A stretch of 64,000 nucleotides of DNA. Origin: Diploptera punctata (Eukaryota > Arthropoda > Insecta > Blattodea > Blaberidae). The notes beneath the pieces are model-generated. The model was not told where the DNA came from and did not search any database. It saw nothing but the letters and a program-made list of their open reading frames with translations. Location: contig JASPKZ010001241.1 of assembly GCA_030220185.1 (NCBI GenBank), forward strand, positions 1,737,501-1,801,500, in the 5' to 3' direction. The translations under genes and the position numbers were made by a program. This document shows, piece by piece, positions 54,530 to 64,000 of this stretch (position 1 is the first letter of the stretch; each line of letters opens with the position of its first letter).

Positions 54530-55155
54530 TAAGTAGTGTCACGAGTGATTTAAAAATAATCGATAAATTCACGAGTTATTATTTACTTCATTATTTGAAT
54601 ATATTTTTTTCAAATATTTATATATTTGATGCAAACGCCGATGTTTGAAAACAATTCACAAAATGTTGGATTATTTTTCATTTGTTTATGCAACGCAACT
54701 TGGTCATATTATTTATTGTCAAATAAGATCGCAATATTTTAAGAATGAACTCTAGTGGAGAAAAAGATGAAGCGCATCAAGCTATATATTTAAACTAATA
54801 TTATACGTTATTAATTAATTTATGTTGTTAGTAAACAACTCAGTAAAATCATTATTAAAAACAACCACAATTATTGAACACACAGTTGCCAAATGTATAG
54901 TTCGAACGAATATGTTCATTATTTGTTATATTTAATGTACATTTATTAGAGGATAAATCACTGCAAAATAATCCTCTGACATGTTCAGCAGAATATTAAA
55001 AAGTAGGAGCGTTCTTTATCAGAAAAGCAGAAGGTGGTAAAAAGGCGATAAAGTGTGAGTGAAACACGATTGTCATTGGTTGTAAAAAACAATCATTGAA
55101 TAGTGGTTGGTCATTGACTGCAATTTGGGGGCATGAGTTAAATAGTAATTGAAAT
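54530..55155 (+). mobile_element. Element K, copy 2
   Basis: Same order of blocks as copy 1 (GTTTGAAAACAAT, TCAAATAAGATCGCAATATT, GTAAACAACTCAGTAAAATCA) with a 60-bp extra segment in the middle (54850-54910), and the same terminus CATGAGTTAAATAGT. The left end CACGAGTGATTTAAAAATAA aligns with the outer end of copy 3. Confidence 0.75.
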
Positions 55156-55839
55156 ACAATTATTAAGCTTGGTTGTATATATATATATATATATATACAC
55201 CAGAATACTTATAGGCCTATGGAAAAGTCTGAAGTTACCTTCACAATGGTTGTTAATAGGTGCGTCGTATAGCTGCACAGCAATGAGTACACAAAACATA
55301 AATTAAAGTAATAAAGTGAAATGAGAATTATTCATTTCTAATTTCAGTTGTTAATTAAATGAATGTTCAATTTGAAGATATTATTTATAAATGGTTACGT
55401 AGTTTTCCCATGTAAAATTTGTCTATTTACATTATTGTATACATTCGTGTTATTCACTTGTTTCATATATGATGTAGGTCTTCTTTTCACAACAATAGCG
55501 TACGGTTGTGAACTATGTTTGAAATATTTAGGATGTTTATAATATTTCATTTTCAAGATATGTACGCACAGTCTGCCCAAGCTTTTCCGAGACACTACTC
55601 TTCATTTAATCAGGTTTTAAGAACGTAGAAAATGATAGAATCCAAATAAATATAAATAAATAAATATATATATATAATATATAGTTTTATTGGGCACATT
55701 TAGATTAGTAAAACACTGCTTTGTTTCAGACTCCAAAATTGTAAATACCCGAAAGCGGCAGTGTGCAGAAATTATGTATAATGGTCCTTAATGGAGAGGC
55801 AAACCTCGAGATTTATTTAATAATATTTGATGTCAATAA
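55156..55839. other. No gene recognised
   Basis: AT-rich with TA repeats at 55178-55197 and 55670-55682. Confidence 0.4.
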
Positions 55840-56383
55840 CACTGAGCAACAAAAAATAAATTTTGTTTTGTCTCAGAAAGAAAAAAATGCGTTTCTGATA
55901 GTATTTTTCTCCTTAATTAAAAAATGATATCGATTTTTTTCCATCACGCAAGATTTCCGAGAGACAGGAATTTATAATTTCAAACACTTCAATATTTTAT
56001 AAATTCGTAACTACACAATATTCGAACATTCGGACTCACCTAGAAAGTACGAAATGACGATTTTCTGTTATATTTCGCCTGTGGAGCATCCCTCTTTATG
56101 GTCCAACAATAATCGGCCAGCATATTAGGATATATTAGATATATATTGATATCTCTTTTCCATACTTAAAATGTCCTGAGTTGGTTCATTTGGTTTTATT
56201 TTACAATGGACAAATGGACGAAAAGACTTTATTAAAAAATAATTTTTTAAATCCATTAATTGAATTGAAAAAAAAACCTGTAGGTGATGGAGAAATTCCG
56301 AATACATATTTGAAAACACGATAAAAAAACTGCATTAAGAATAACTATTGGTACTCATGAGACAAAAATCATGTTGACCAGTG
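55840..56383 (-). mobile_element. CACTG-ended transposon, copy 2
   Basis: A 544-bp minus-strand copy of the element at 37317. On the minus strand it starts CACTGGTCAACATG and ends GTTGCTCAGTG, with TAA on both sides (55837-55839, 56384-56386). The coding remnant is better preserved: TQDILSMEKRYQYI, then in a shifted frame PNMLADYCWTIKRDAPQ, YNRKSSFRTF and a stop. This gives the C-terminal sequence of the protein lost from the 33-34 kb pseudogene. Confidence 0.82.
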
Positions 56384-56454
56384 TAATCGATAATCATGTT
56401 TTCTAAACTTACAGATTCTTGTATAAGTAGGAATTCAGGTACAAAGTTATCTAT

Positions 56455-56530
56455 ATATATAAAATATTATAAAACTGCTAATGACTTCAGCGTTAGATAC
56501 AGCACATTAGACAACAACATAACATTTAAT
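56455..56530 (+). mobile_element. LINE-H 3' end fragment
   Basis: AAAACTGCTAATGACTTCAGCG and the following CACATTAGACAACAAC match 12446-12500 of LINE-H closely. Only about 75 bp remain before a SINE-B insertion. Confidence 0.6.
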
Positions 56531-56542
56531 ATATATATAAGA

Positions 56543-56888
56543 GTCCACCGCTGTGGTCTTGAGTTAGCGTGCTGCCTTGTCACGCAGCGGGCCCGGGTTC
56601 GATCTCCGGTTGGGGCAGTTTTTCTGGGTGAGGTTTTTATCGGGGTTTTTCCTCACCTGTAAGACAAATGTCAGGAAAACTTTAAGGCCCAAACGGTCCC
56701 CGTAATCATACGGTCATCATCATGATCGTCATCATCCTTATCATTATCATCATCATAATCCTTCACCGTGTGGAAAGCAACGGGAAGCTATCTCACCTAC
56801 CCATTCCCTAGTAAAGCTGGAAGCATAGCATAAAAATGCTATGATTGCAGTGAAGGACCTGCCTTCGGGCAGAATTACTGCGGATGGA
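56543..56888 (+). mobile_element. SINE-B, full-length
   Basis: Best-preserved plus copy: head GTCCACCGCTGTGG, B box GGGTTCGATCT, body, an ATC-repeat stretch, and 3' module ending GGATGGATATATA. Flanked by tatatataaga (56532-56542 and 56889-56899), although low complexity weakens this as a duplication. Confidence 0.9.
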
Positions 56889-56899
56889 TATATATAAGA

Positions 56900-57571
56900 A
56901 ATGTTAATTAAAGCTATTAATCATTATTACATCCATTCTTTTGCAAACGTCTAACGCAACCGCGAATTCTCTGTCTGAAATGTTAGTGGTCCTTATTGAA
57001 TTTTTGTTACCAGGCAATGGATGCAAGTTCTTACTGAATTTATAAATCAGTGATATATGCGGGCTTTGAAAAATGTTTATTTCCAATTTAATGAGCAAAC
57101 CAGAATTGGAAATCCATATTTCAGTTCATTGTTAATATATAGGCATGTTGATATATCAAAAAATATATTATATGAATTTTATTGTTTTGGTGCATATTAA
57201 CGTATTTAAAATACAGCATTTTAATTCTGAACGTTAAATGTATTCTATTATTTGTAAGCGAGGCAGCAGGTCATTTGATCATATTTTTCGAACAAGCTTA
57301 TTAATAAAGAGTGGGATATTATCCTCGACAAGATTTTTTTACAGAATTATAAGTTCCTTTGGACTCTATGAGAGATATGCTTTCAGTGGGTATTAAATGA
57401 ACCAATTTCACAACATACTTTTTTTCAGATTTCTGTGTGTTGTGCGAAAATACCTGATTGCAGGACGTTTTGGACTATTATTATTTTAACACAAACTATA
57501 TAAATTACATGTGTCATTTAGATTTTTTTAATATTAAATATAATACATAAATGTTTAATTATAATATAATG
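56900..57571. other. No gene recognised
   Basis: AT-rich spacer; minus frame 57098-56904 shows no motif. Confidence 0.4.
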
Positions 57572-58900
57572 ATGATGATAATAATAATAATAATATAAAT
57601 TTTTATTTATCCTGGCAGGGTTAAGGCCATAAGGCCTTCTCTTTCACTCAACTAGCACAAATACAAATACATATTTGAGAAACATAGATATACATTATAC
57701 TAACTATAAAGAGTTAAAAATAGATTAAATGTTACATTGAAAATTTCATAAAGAAACAACATTTTATACGGTCAATTCATAGTAATTCTGCCCGATGGTA
57801 GGTCCTTCGCTGCAATCATGGCATTTTCATGCTATGCTTGCAGCTTTACTAGGGAATTGTAGGTGTGGTAGCTTCCCGTTGCTTTCCACATTTCGCGATA
57901 ATTACAATAATAATACTTACGATAATGATGATGATGATAATAATAATAATAATAATAATAATAGTATAAATATGATAAATTATACGAGAAACAACAATTA
58001 ATATAGGTACCTTACACTGGGTAATGATGAAATTGAGGTTAGAGCAAATGTAAATTTAGATATTTTTTAAAATATATCAATGTCCGGCAGCCCCTTATTT
58101 CTTGTGGTAGGGAATTCCTGTTGCGAGAAGTGAAAATAGTATATGACATGGAGTAATTTGAAGTCCTATGTTGCGGTATATTCAGCAGGAGATTATATTT
58201 TGATCTTGTGTTGAAGTTAAGGTTGGAGGATAGTTACTGGAAGCGAGATGACATATAATTGGGAGTCAAGGTATGTAGGATCTTAAATAAGAGAATTAGA
58301 CAATGTAATTTTCTTCTCTCTTTTAGATGTAGCCATGACAATTCGTTGAAAAATGGAGAAATGTGATCATATTTTGGGGACATTAAGTATGAATTTGAGA
58401 CACATATTATGTTGACGCTGCCCGCGACAGTCCGTCACTTATGTCAGTTACTAAAACGTCACAATAGTCAAAATACATCACTAAGGTTTGAATTTAAATT
58501 CCTTTAAGAGCTGTAGGATGAATGTTTTTGAGATGCTTTAGAGAAAGCATTATGGAGATCTTTTTAGATGTTTGTTTTATTTGGGTTTTCCAATTCAAAT
58601 TATAATCTAAGTAAAGTCCCAAGCTTTTAACGACGTCGGCTTAATTATATTTGTGTCAAATAACTTTATGGAGTAAAAATTAATAACGAATCTAACGCTT
58701 TCAGGAGTAATAATTATGAATAGAAAATATATTTTTAGTTTCGATAATAATCTGAAACAAAATTTTATTCCGATTTCATACGTGCATTTGTAACAATATG
58801 AAGTTAATTGGAACACGAGATCAATATATAAAACTTTGACAATATTTTAAATTCAGAATCTGATATGATATATGAGTATGGAACACAATAACGCTTACCG
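57572..58900 (-). mobile_element. LINE-D, longest copy (RT end to 3' tail)
   Basis: Minus-strand. From upstream: VKSLGLYLDYNLNWKTQI (58620-58560), KISIMLSLKHLKNIHPTALK, then YFDYCDVLVTD and SDGLSRAAST, then MCLKFILNVPKI and LQHKIKI, ending PTTRNKGLPDIDIF. This is the connection and C-terminus of a CR1/Jockey-like RT protein (xxLGLxLDxxLxW...HFDYCD). The 3' UTR ends GCCAGGATAAATAAAAATTT with AAT repeats. Several stops. A SINE-B tail has landed within the 3' UTR. Confidence 0.85.
57776..57890 (-). mobile_element. SINE-B 3' module only
   Basis: Only the 3' module remains (minus strand): GTGGAAAGCAACGGGAAGCT, TTCCCTAGTAAAGCTGCAAG, ATCGGGCAGAATTAC. It interrupts the LINE-D 3' UTR; the tRNA-like head is missing, as in a 5'-truncated insertion. 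Confidence 0.88.
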
Positions 58901-59425
58901 CTGAAATGAATTATATCCAAGTATGAATACTTTACTGAAATAGAGAATCAACTTTTTAAGTTGGTCCATACTTTCAGACGCCTTAACATCTGGGCCGTAT
59001 CGTGTATATGATTTAGAGTTGTGTATTTTTATGTTCTCTGATATTATCAAATGAAGAACATAATTATCTGGGTACTGGCAAAAAAGAAAAAAAAACTTCA
59101 ATCCATCAATTGTTTTTGGTGACAGAAAACTTGAGACAGAGAAGCTGAATACGGCTGAACAGACAAGTAGTCCTGCGTAATTGTATATAAAAATATCATA
59201 TAATATTATAGTTACAGTTTAAAAATAATGTATGGTATTGTTAGCATTTTTAGAGAGAAAATCAGTAATGTGAAATACATATATCAAGCGCTATAAGATC
59301 CTACACTTAACATAGTCTCGTCATCACAAGCACAGACATACAAATCTGTTCAGGATGAAAAGCGAAAACTATTCTCCCTCGAGGCTTTCCGAAGACGCAG
59401 TTGGTTTTTGTGGGGAAAAACATAT
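58901..59425. other. No gene recognised
   Basis: May include further LINE-D upstream sequence, but no motif could be read with confidence. Confidence 0.4.
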
Positions 59426-59775
59426 TGTCACGGGATGACACAGGGTTTTCCTTTTACGTATTTGGATATAAATAAACACACAGTTGTTATGTAAAATTTT
59501 TCTTTTCACTTTATTTTCTTCTCACAATTATCACTAAATCTTCAATCACAATTTTATTTCACTTAATATTCTTCTTAGAAAGTTTATCAGATAATCACCT
59601 ATCACACAATTACAGACACAGTACTTCCTCACAGTTTAGCTTATAATTAACCTCTCGCCATCCAATACGGGACTATCGCTGCACAGACTGGCCGGCCTTC
59701 TCCTCCACTTTTTATATAACTCGCCATGGGCGACTCGCCCGCGCAATTGAAACGCCGCTTACACGACATGTAACA
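59426..59775 (-). mobile_element. Solo LTR, 350 bp
   Basis: Begins TGTTACATGTCGTG and ends CCCGTGACA when read on the minus strand, so it has TG...CA ends, and is flanked by atat (59422-59425, 59776-59779), a 4-bp duplication as in Gypsy-type elements. Internal promoter-like order on the minus strand: TATATAAAAAG near 59718, then AATAAA near 59515 as a possible polyadenylation signal. No internal retrovirus-like coding region is next to it, so it is a recombination remnant. Confidence 0.72.
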
Positions 59776-59931
59776 ATATTAATAAGATGCATTAAACTGA
59801 CCCATGGTCGGATGTTTTGAAAGGAGATTACTACCTAACAGCAATTAAACCCAATCTTCACACTTTCATTATCAATATATTGTATATTAGTACTGTTCAT
59901 TTAATTTGAATATATTCACAATTGTTGGCAT

Positions 59932-59995
59932 CCGTAGTCTAGTGATTATGTTTCTTGCTGTAGTCCTGACCGGGGATCATTGGGTCTTTAGGATG
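59932..59995 (+). mobile_element. SINE-A head, split from its body by element K
   Basis: GGCATCCGTAGTCTAGTGAT is the A-box region and GACCGGGGATCATTGGGTCT the B-box-to-body junction of an old SINE-A. The text stops at CTTTAGGATG and resumes at 60739, beyond element K, with GAAAAAATCCAAAGAAC, exactly the next part of SINE-A. Confidence 0.7.
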
Positions 59996-60738
59996 ACTAT
60001 TTAACTCATGCTCCAAATAAGAGTCAATGACCAATCACATTTCAATTAATTATGATTTAAAACCAATCACAGTCGTTTTTCACCTCGATTTTATCAGTTT
60101 AATTTTATCACATTAAAATCAAGCTCCTCCTTTTTAACACTCTCAGTAAGTCAGAGCATTATTTTGCAGTGATTCACTGTGTACAAAATACGGCTACCAG
60201 ATTGTATATATAGTGCATTAGTGTAAACAGATACTTCTTGCAGGATATAATAGAAAAACATTCGTAGTAATTAATTATACCAAAATAAAAAGAAACTACT
60301 ATATGCGCTTTCTTAAACGTATTATTGCCCAAGAATGTATGTTCCAAGAAAATATAATTTACATCATACGACACCAGAAATTAATTAATAACCTATAATG
60401 TTGGTTATAAACAGTTCGATGTTTCATTTTTTCTCCACTAGAGAGAATTCTTAAAGTATTGCGATTCTTTGGCAAAAAATAATATTATCTGGTTGCAGGT
60501 GATGAACAAATGAAGCATAACAATCGTTTCTATTTTGTTTTCAAACCTCGCTGTTTACATTAAACATATAAATATTTTAAAATAACTATATTTAAATCAA
60601 GATTTATGAGTAAACAGGTTAATTATATTCATTAGATAGTCCTAATAAATATCACTATTGATTTCCAAATTCTCTAGATAAATTCACCCCTCACTTGACT
60701 TCGTGAGCGTAATATTATCGATAATTTGGAAATCACTC
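59990..60738 (-). mobile_element. Element K, copy 3, inserted in SINE-A
   Basis: Minus-strand copy of the element at 7280 and 54530. Ends read ACTATTTAACTCATGC (left) and, inverted, CATAACTCATGCC (right). Because the interrupted SINE-A fixes both edges, this copy best defines the element: about 740 bp, TIRs of roughly 10-15 bp, no coding region. A 3-4-bp duplication around ATG is possible but not certain. Confidence 0.75.
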
Positions 60739-60935
60739 CTGGCATGAGTTATGAAAAAATCCAAAGAACAAACCATCCGGAAGTAGCCTTAAACCGCAAG
60801 TTCCGAGCCTGAAGAATTTCGGGTTCGTAAATTAATCCCAAACGTAGATAAATGCCTGTGAGAAAATTTAACCGCCATTCGCAATCCAAGTAATACCTCA
60901 TTTCCCTACTAGATGCCTCGTTAAGGCGACTTCCT
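60739..60935 (+). mobile_element. SINE-A body, continuation
   Basis: GAAAAAATCCAAAGAACAAA, CATCCGGAAGTAGCCTTAAA, CCGAGCCTGAAGAATTTCGG and TACTAGATGCCTCGTTAAGG follow the SINE-A order with many substitutions. The last third of the family consensus is missing. Confidence 0.72.
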
Positions 60936-61496
60936 TTCTTATTATTAAATTATGCAATGTATATTATATTCAATGAAATGTTTACACTATCGGCAACATA
61001 TTTAAGAACATATATTAAATCATACGTATTGAACCACTGGTGTGTGTTTACATCATATTTAAAGCTAGTGGTGAAATGGGCTGAGAAAGTGAGCATTGAA
61101 ACCACTTCCAGGTTTGAGGCTCTATTGGGTACCGATACCTACGAAATGGGTTCCACGGCTTTACGTACCGTCCAATTCGATATCCTGTCACGAATATTCC
61201 GGGGCACACCATAATGCCGATTGTGTTGCTTATTTAGCTATGGAAATGCGAAAGGTAGTTATTTTTAATTGAAGCTTGGTTGAGCTGCATTATTAAAACG
61301 TGTAGTTACAATTTATCGTCGGAAAAATTGTGTGGAATGTATGGAATTCCATAGAAAATTTACACGATACTAAACAAACAGATAAATTCATCGTAACACA
61401 TTATTTCATACTTATTTTAATTGCTTGATCTCCAATTGTAATTTTGATCTCGCTAACGGCTTTTATAAAAAATAGCATGACATTTTTATATATATC
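60936..61496. other. No gene recognised
   Basis: The 85-residue plus frame 60957-61214 becomes less AT-rich in its second half (ETTSRFEALLGTDTYEMG) but matches nothing known to me. Confidence 0.4.
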
Positions 61497-61958
61497 TAGC
61501 TAATACCCGGTGTTGCGTTCCTACTCCTAAAAAAACGTTAATGTGTTTTTACCACCAGCCTTGAGCTGCTCTGCTTGCCCGGGAATCAGCTTATCCCGAT
61601 CTTCTTGGAATCAATGATAGACAAAAATGGTCATTGTGAGTTATTCGTAAAAGATAAACTTACACTGTCGCCGACTGTTTTGTAGAGTTTGTTGAGATAT
61701 TCAATTCTGTGTACATTAATTTGGTGTATTTGTTATGGTTTAAGCAGCGTAATCCATTTAAGCGACAAAATAGGTACCTTATTTCAGGTTTTTCACTACT
61801 AATAGTGATTGTTAGGGGTGAAGGGGTTGAGTATTACAACACTCGTATTGCCTATGTTCATCCCGGGAATCTCCTGAACATTTTGAAAAAAAACTTCCAT
61901 CAAAATCGGATCAACGGTATGGCCGCGCATAGAATACCAACAAACAAACAAACAAACA
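61497..61958 (+). mobile_element. Repeat E, copy 3
   Basis: Starts CTAGCTAATACCCGGTGTTGC with one internal unit only, then the shared 3' half (GATAGACAAAAATGG, CATCCCGGGAATCTCCTGAA, ACGGTATGGCCGCGCATAGA) and (CAAA)n. A further start-like unit (GCATGCGCTGCTACACTT, AGATAAATAATTATAAATC) follows at 61998-62140. Confidence 0.82.
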
Positions 61959-62021
61959 TTAATTGATATACAGTAGATATTAATCATTTCTTACTGGTTA
62001 ATACTCGCATGCGCTGCTACA

Positions 62022-62026
<5 letters not shown>

Positions 62027-62060
<34 letters not shown>
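62027..62060. repeat. (TA)n microsatellite
   Basis: TA dinucleotide run within a Repeat E-like unit. Confidence 0.95.
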
Positions 62061-62063
<3 letters not shown>

Positions 62064-62140
62064 GAGTGTTTTTATTCTTAGCTTAATAAGTAAAAAGATA
62101 AATAATTATAAATCTATAGCTTAATTACGTTTAGATAATG

Positions 62141-62447
62141 TGTGCGCCTTAAAATGAAATAGACCAAACATGGTGGTCGCAAGAGAAAGTTTTAAATTTT
62201 GAAAATTAGGTAAACTTCCACTTCTAATGTTCGCATTTTACTTCTTTTTGTTTAAAGTCTGCCTCAGTTTATTTCATTAGTACATAGGCCTACGAGTTTC
62301 GTTGCAAAGCAACAAAAATTCCGACCGCTAGAGTCATTTCAAAATTTCGTTTCAGGTGAACTACATCAGATGGTTTTAGAGAAACATCTGTAGCGGCTAA
62401 ACACTCCCCGTACCTGAAAATCTAAGAGAGAAAGAGAAAAAAAGCAT
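62141..62447. other. No gene recognised
   Basis: Contains a short palindromic GTTGCAAAGCAAC at 62301-62313; the sequence up to the tRNA-like segment may be the body of a SINE on the minus strand, but no second copy is present to test this. Confidence 0.35.
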
Positions 62448-62515
62448 GACAGCGGAATCGAACACGCGACCTCCTGCATGATAAATAGAAGCTCCCTCCA
62501 CTAGACCACAACTGT
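62448..62515 (-). repeat. tRNA-like sequence (SINE head or pseudo-tRNA)
   Basis: Minus strand: acceptor-like ACAGTTG pairs with CCGCTGT at five Watson-Crick positions plus a wobble; A-box TGGTCTAGTGG; B box GTGTTCGATTCC. The anticodon stem CTTCT/AGGAG encloses an 11-base loop, too long for a working tRNA. Confidence 0.5.
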
Positions 62516-62701
62516 TCCCTGCTAGACGCTGTCTATGAAGCGATACAATACTTGAGGACTTATTTATATAATGAAATTAAATATATCTCTTTTTTTATTT
62601 AAATTAATCAGACGCATTTTACATTAGTAGTGGAAATGAACAATCTTGTTACGCCTTGTGTTTTTTAAACAAAGTAATGAGATTTTACAATCGTTATTCA
62701 T

Positions 62702-62702
<1 letters not shown>

Positions 62703-62766
<64 letters not shown>
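62703..62766. repeat. (TA)n microsatellite
   Basis: Two TA runs separated by TTAA. Confidence 0.95.
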
Positions 62767-62769
<3 letters not shown>

Positions 62770-62805
62770 ATAATTAAATTTTTGACATTGAACAATGCAA
62801 GCTTA

Positions 62806-62863
62806 ATATGACATAAGAAAAATAAATCCCGTCCAGGCATTTATTTTTCTTATCATGTCATAT
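62806..62863. repeat. 22-bp stem-loop with 3-base bulge
   Basis: ATATGACATAAGAAAAATAA(AT) at 62806-62827 pairs with 62839-62863 apart from a 3-base bulge; the 11-base loop is CCCGTCCAGGC. Could be a small ncRNA hairpin or the remnant of a short inverted-repeat element. Confidence 0.8.
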
Positions 62864-62937
62864 GTATATACAAATTTATTTATATAACGTAGCCTGGTAA
62901 TGTGTAGGCATTATAAAAAACGACGTTATTAAAAAGA

Positions 62938-63012
62938 ATTGCTGACAAGGATCGAACCTGGGCCTGCGTCATCGCATAAAAGCACCTTACAGACTGCTAT
63001 ACTGAAGCGAAC
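62938..63012 (-). repeat. tRNA-like sequence (SINE head)
   Basis: Minus strand: TTCGCTTCAGTATAGCAG (A-box region) and CCCAGGTTCGATCCTTG (B box), about 40 bp apart. No recognised SINE body follows; head type differs from the other four in the window. Confidence 0.5.
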
Positions 63013-63244
63013 GATACAAATACTGCATCAGAAGTAAGCGCTAATTTACTATTGATCGGTTTAAGGGACCATTACTTGCTTTCGGTCATCTGATAACTCT
63101 CTTAACTTACAAATTCAATTAATACAATTATTTGTTTAAATTCTTTCAATAACGATTGGCATAAATATATGATTGGCCCCTTATGCCACCGGATTTGACC
63201 TCAAAGGAGACAGCGCATGTAACAACTTACTCGTGTGAATCGCT

Positions 63245-64000
63245 CTTCAAAACTTTTAACTTTCCACTATCAAGAGTTGCGTCATAATTTTCTTCAAAGG
63301 CTGTACATCATCGGCATGAAAACTAATGTAAATATGCAAATCGTCAGCGTACAGGTGATGTTGACAATACGCAAATCTTGTGGATATGTCGTTAATATAG
63401 ATTAAGAAGAATAGTGGACATAACACTAGTCCTTGTTGGAAACCATCCTGCAAGGATAGCCAGTATGAGGAATGATGTACAGTGGATACACATTGCTGGC
63501 GATCGTGGAGGTAGGATCCAAACCAGTTAACTGCAATTTCCGAAAGTTTTAAAGCACGTAGTTTTTAGCTACTAGTATGTCAGTGTCAACAGTGTCGAAA
63601 GCTTACTGATATCCATGAGGGTTAACTCTGTTATGTGGATATTGTACATTGCTTCCCGAGCATTTTCGGTTACTTTAAGAAAATCAGATGCTGTACTGTG
63701 GCCTGTCTTAAAACCTGACTAGTATGGGTCGAGTATGTCATGTGTGTTAAGGTACCGGTAATCAATTAATTATCCATGAACTATGCACTCCAAGGCCATA
63801 GAAATGACTGGGAGGATGCTGATATATCTAAAGTCGTTTGGTGTTATAAGAAATTTAATATCAGAGAATGGTCTCACTATAGCTGTTTCTAAAGTTCAGT
63901 TTAAATTGAAGACGTGAGTGAGGCATTGATCATATGTCACAGTTGGGAGTAAGCCATCAAATATTTTCTTTAAAGAGTCGATACCTGCATTGTCTAGGCC
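63245..64000 (-). mobile_element. LINE RT domain, CR1/Jockey-like, runs off window
   Basis: Minus-strand, continuing past the right edge. In order from upstream: NAGIDSLKKIFDGLLP, FRYISILPVISMALECIVHG (FRPIS block), ILDPYxSGFKTGHSTASDFL, LTLMDISxAFDTVDTDI (RT motif with the first catalytic Asp), then the frame 63453-63256 with GFQQGLVLCPLFFLIYINDI and HHLYADDLHIYI (catalytic YADD). The frame has stops in SGF and AFD blocks. Both catalytic Asp of YADD are kept. It may be the RT part of the LINE-D family, but no overlap here proves it. Confidence 0.88.

Noticed and set aside
47792..61966. Similar small frames at 47792-48028 and 61709-61966 (VHPGNLLNIL) as a conserved small protein
   Set aside because: Both are the 3' half of Repeat E; the third copy at 13.7-13.96 kb has stops and shifts there, so coding conservation is not supported.

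Overview
The window looks like repeat-dense nuclear DNA from an arthropod, most likely an insect with a large genome such as a cockroach. This is inferred from the AT-rich background, the range of decayed non-LTR retrotransposons (LINEs), tRNA-derived SINEs, Tc1/mariner and pogo-type DNA transposons, a Penelope-like element and a solo LTR. No bacterial operon, rRNA, CRISPR array or complete host protein gene is visible. Nearly all open frames are fragments of mobile-element proteins or chance frames. Family letters are local to this window.

SINEs. SINE-A has a tRNA-like head and about 370 bp: 1-362, 4886-5243, 10235-10648, 53476-53846, plus old copies at 28.9 kb and 59.9/60.7 kb. SINE-B has a tRNA-like head and a TA-rich tail: 1181-1542, 4059-4454, 5341-5650, 6013-6329, 56543-56888, plus decayed pieces. 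SINE-C is at 18597-18898. Several copies have exact or near-exact target-site duplications (TSDs) of 10-15 bp.

LINEs. LINE-D (3' ends in TAA repeats), LINE-F (TAG repeats) and several LINE-G-like families (GAA or ATG repeats) give most of the coding-like signal: reverse transcriptase (RT) boxes with YADD/FADD, YLG-type motifs and WxxHVxRM...GRPRxRW tails. A LINE with an RNase H domain lies at 10.9-12.5 kb. A Penelope-like element with a GIY-YIG remnant lies at 25.9-26.7 kb.

DNA transposons. A 1325-bp mariner-like element (39769-41093) has 108-bp nearly identical terminal inverted repeats (TIRs) and a frameshifted transposase. A pogo-like transposase pseudogene lies at 48.2-49.0 kb inside a possible 2.9-kb element. 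A TTAA-flanked element lies at 38084-38778, and three copies of a roughly 0.7-kb element (K) at 7.3, 54.5 and 60 kb.

The most interesting item is a pair of elements with CACTG ends and TAA target duplications (37317-37834 and 55840-56383). They carry the C-terminal end of a protein whose N-terminal and middle parts appear to be a separate pseudogene at 33054-34690. Together they suggest a DNA transposon with an uncharacterised protein and internally deleted derivatives.

Nested insertions give relative ages: SINE-C inside LINE-D, a truncated LINE inside LINE-D, SINE-B inside LINE-G, SINE-A inside a LINE, element K inside an old SINE-A. Possible host exons are limited to weak candidates near 24.58 kb and 42.08-42.85 kb.
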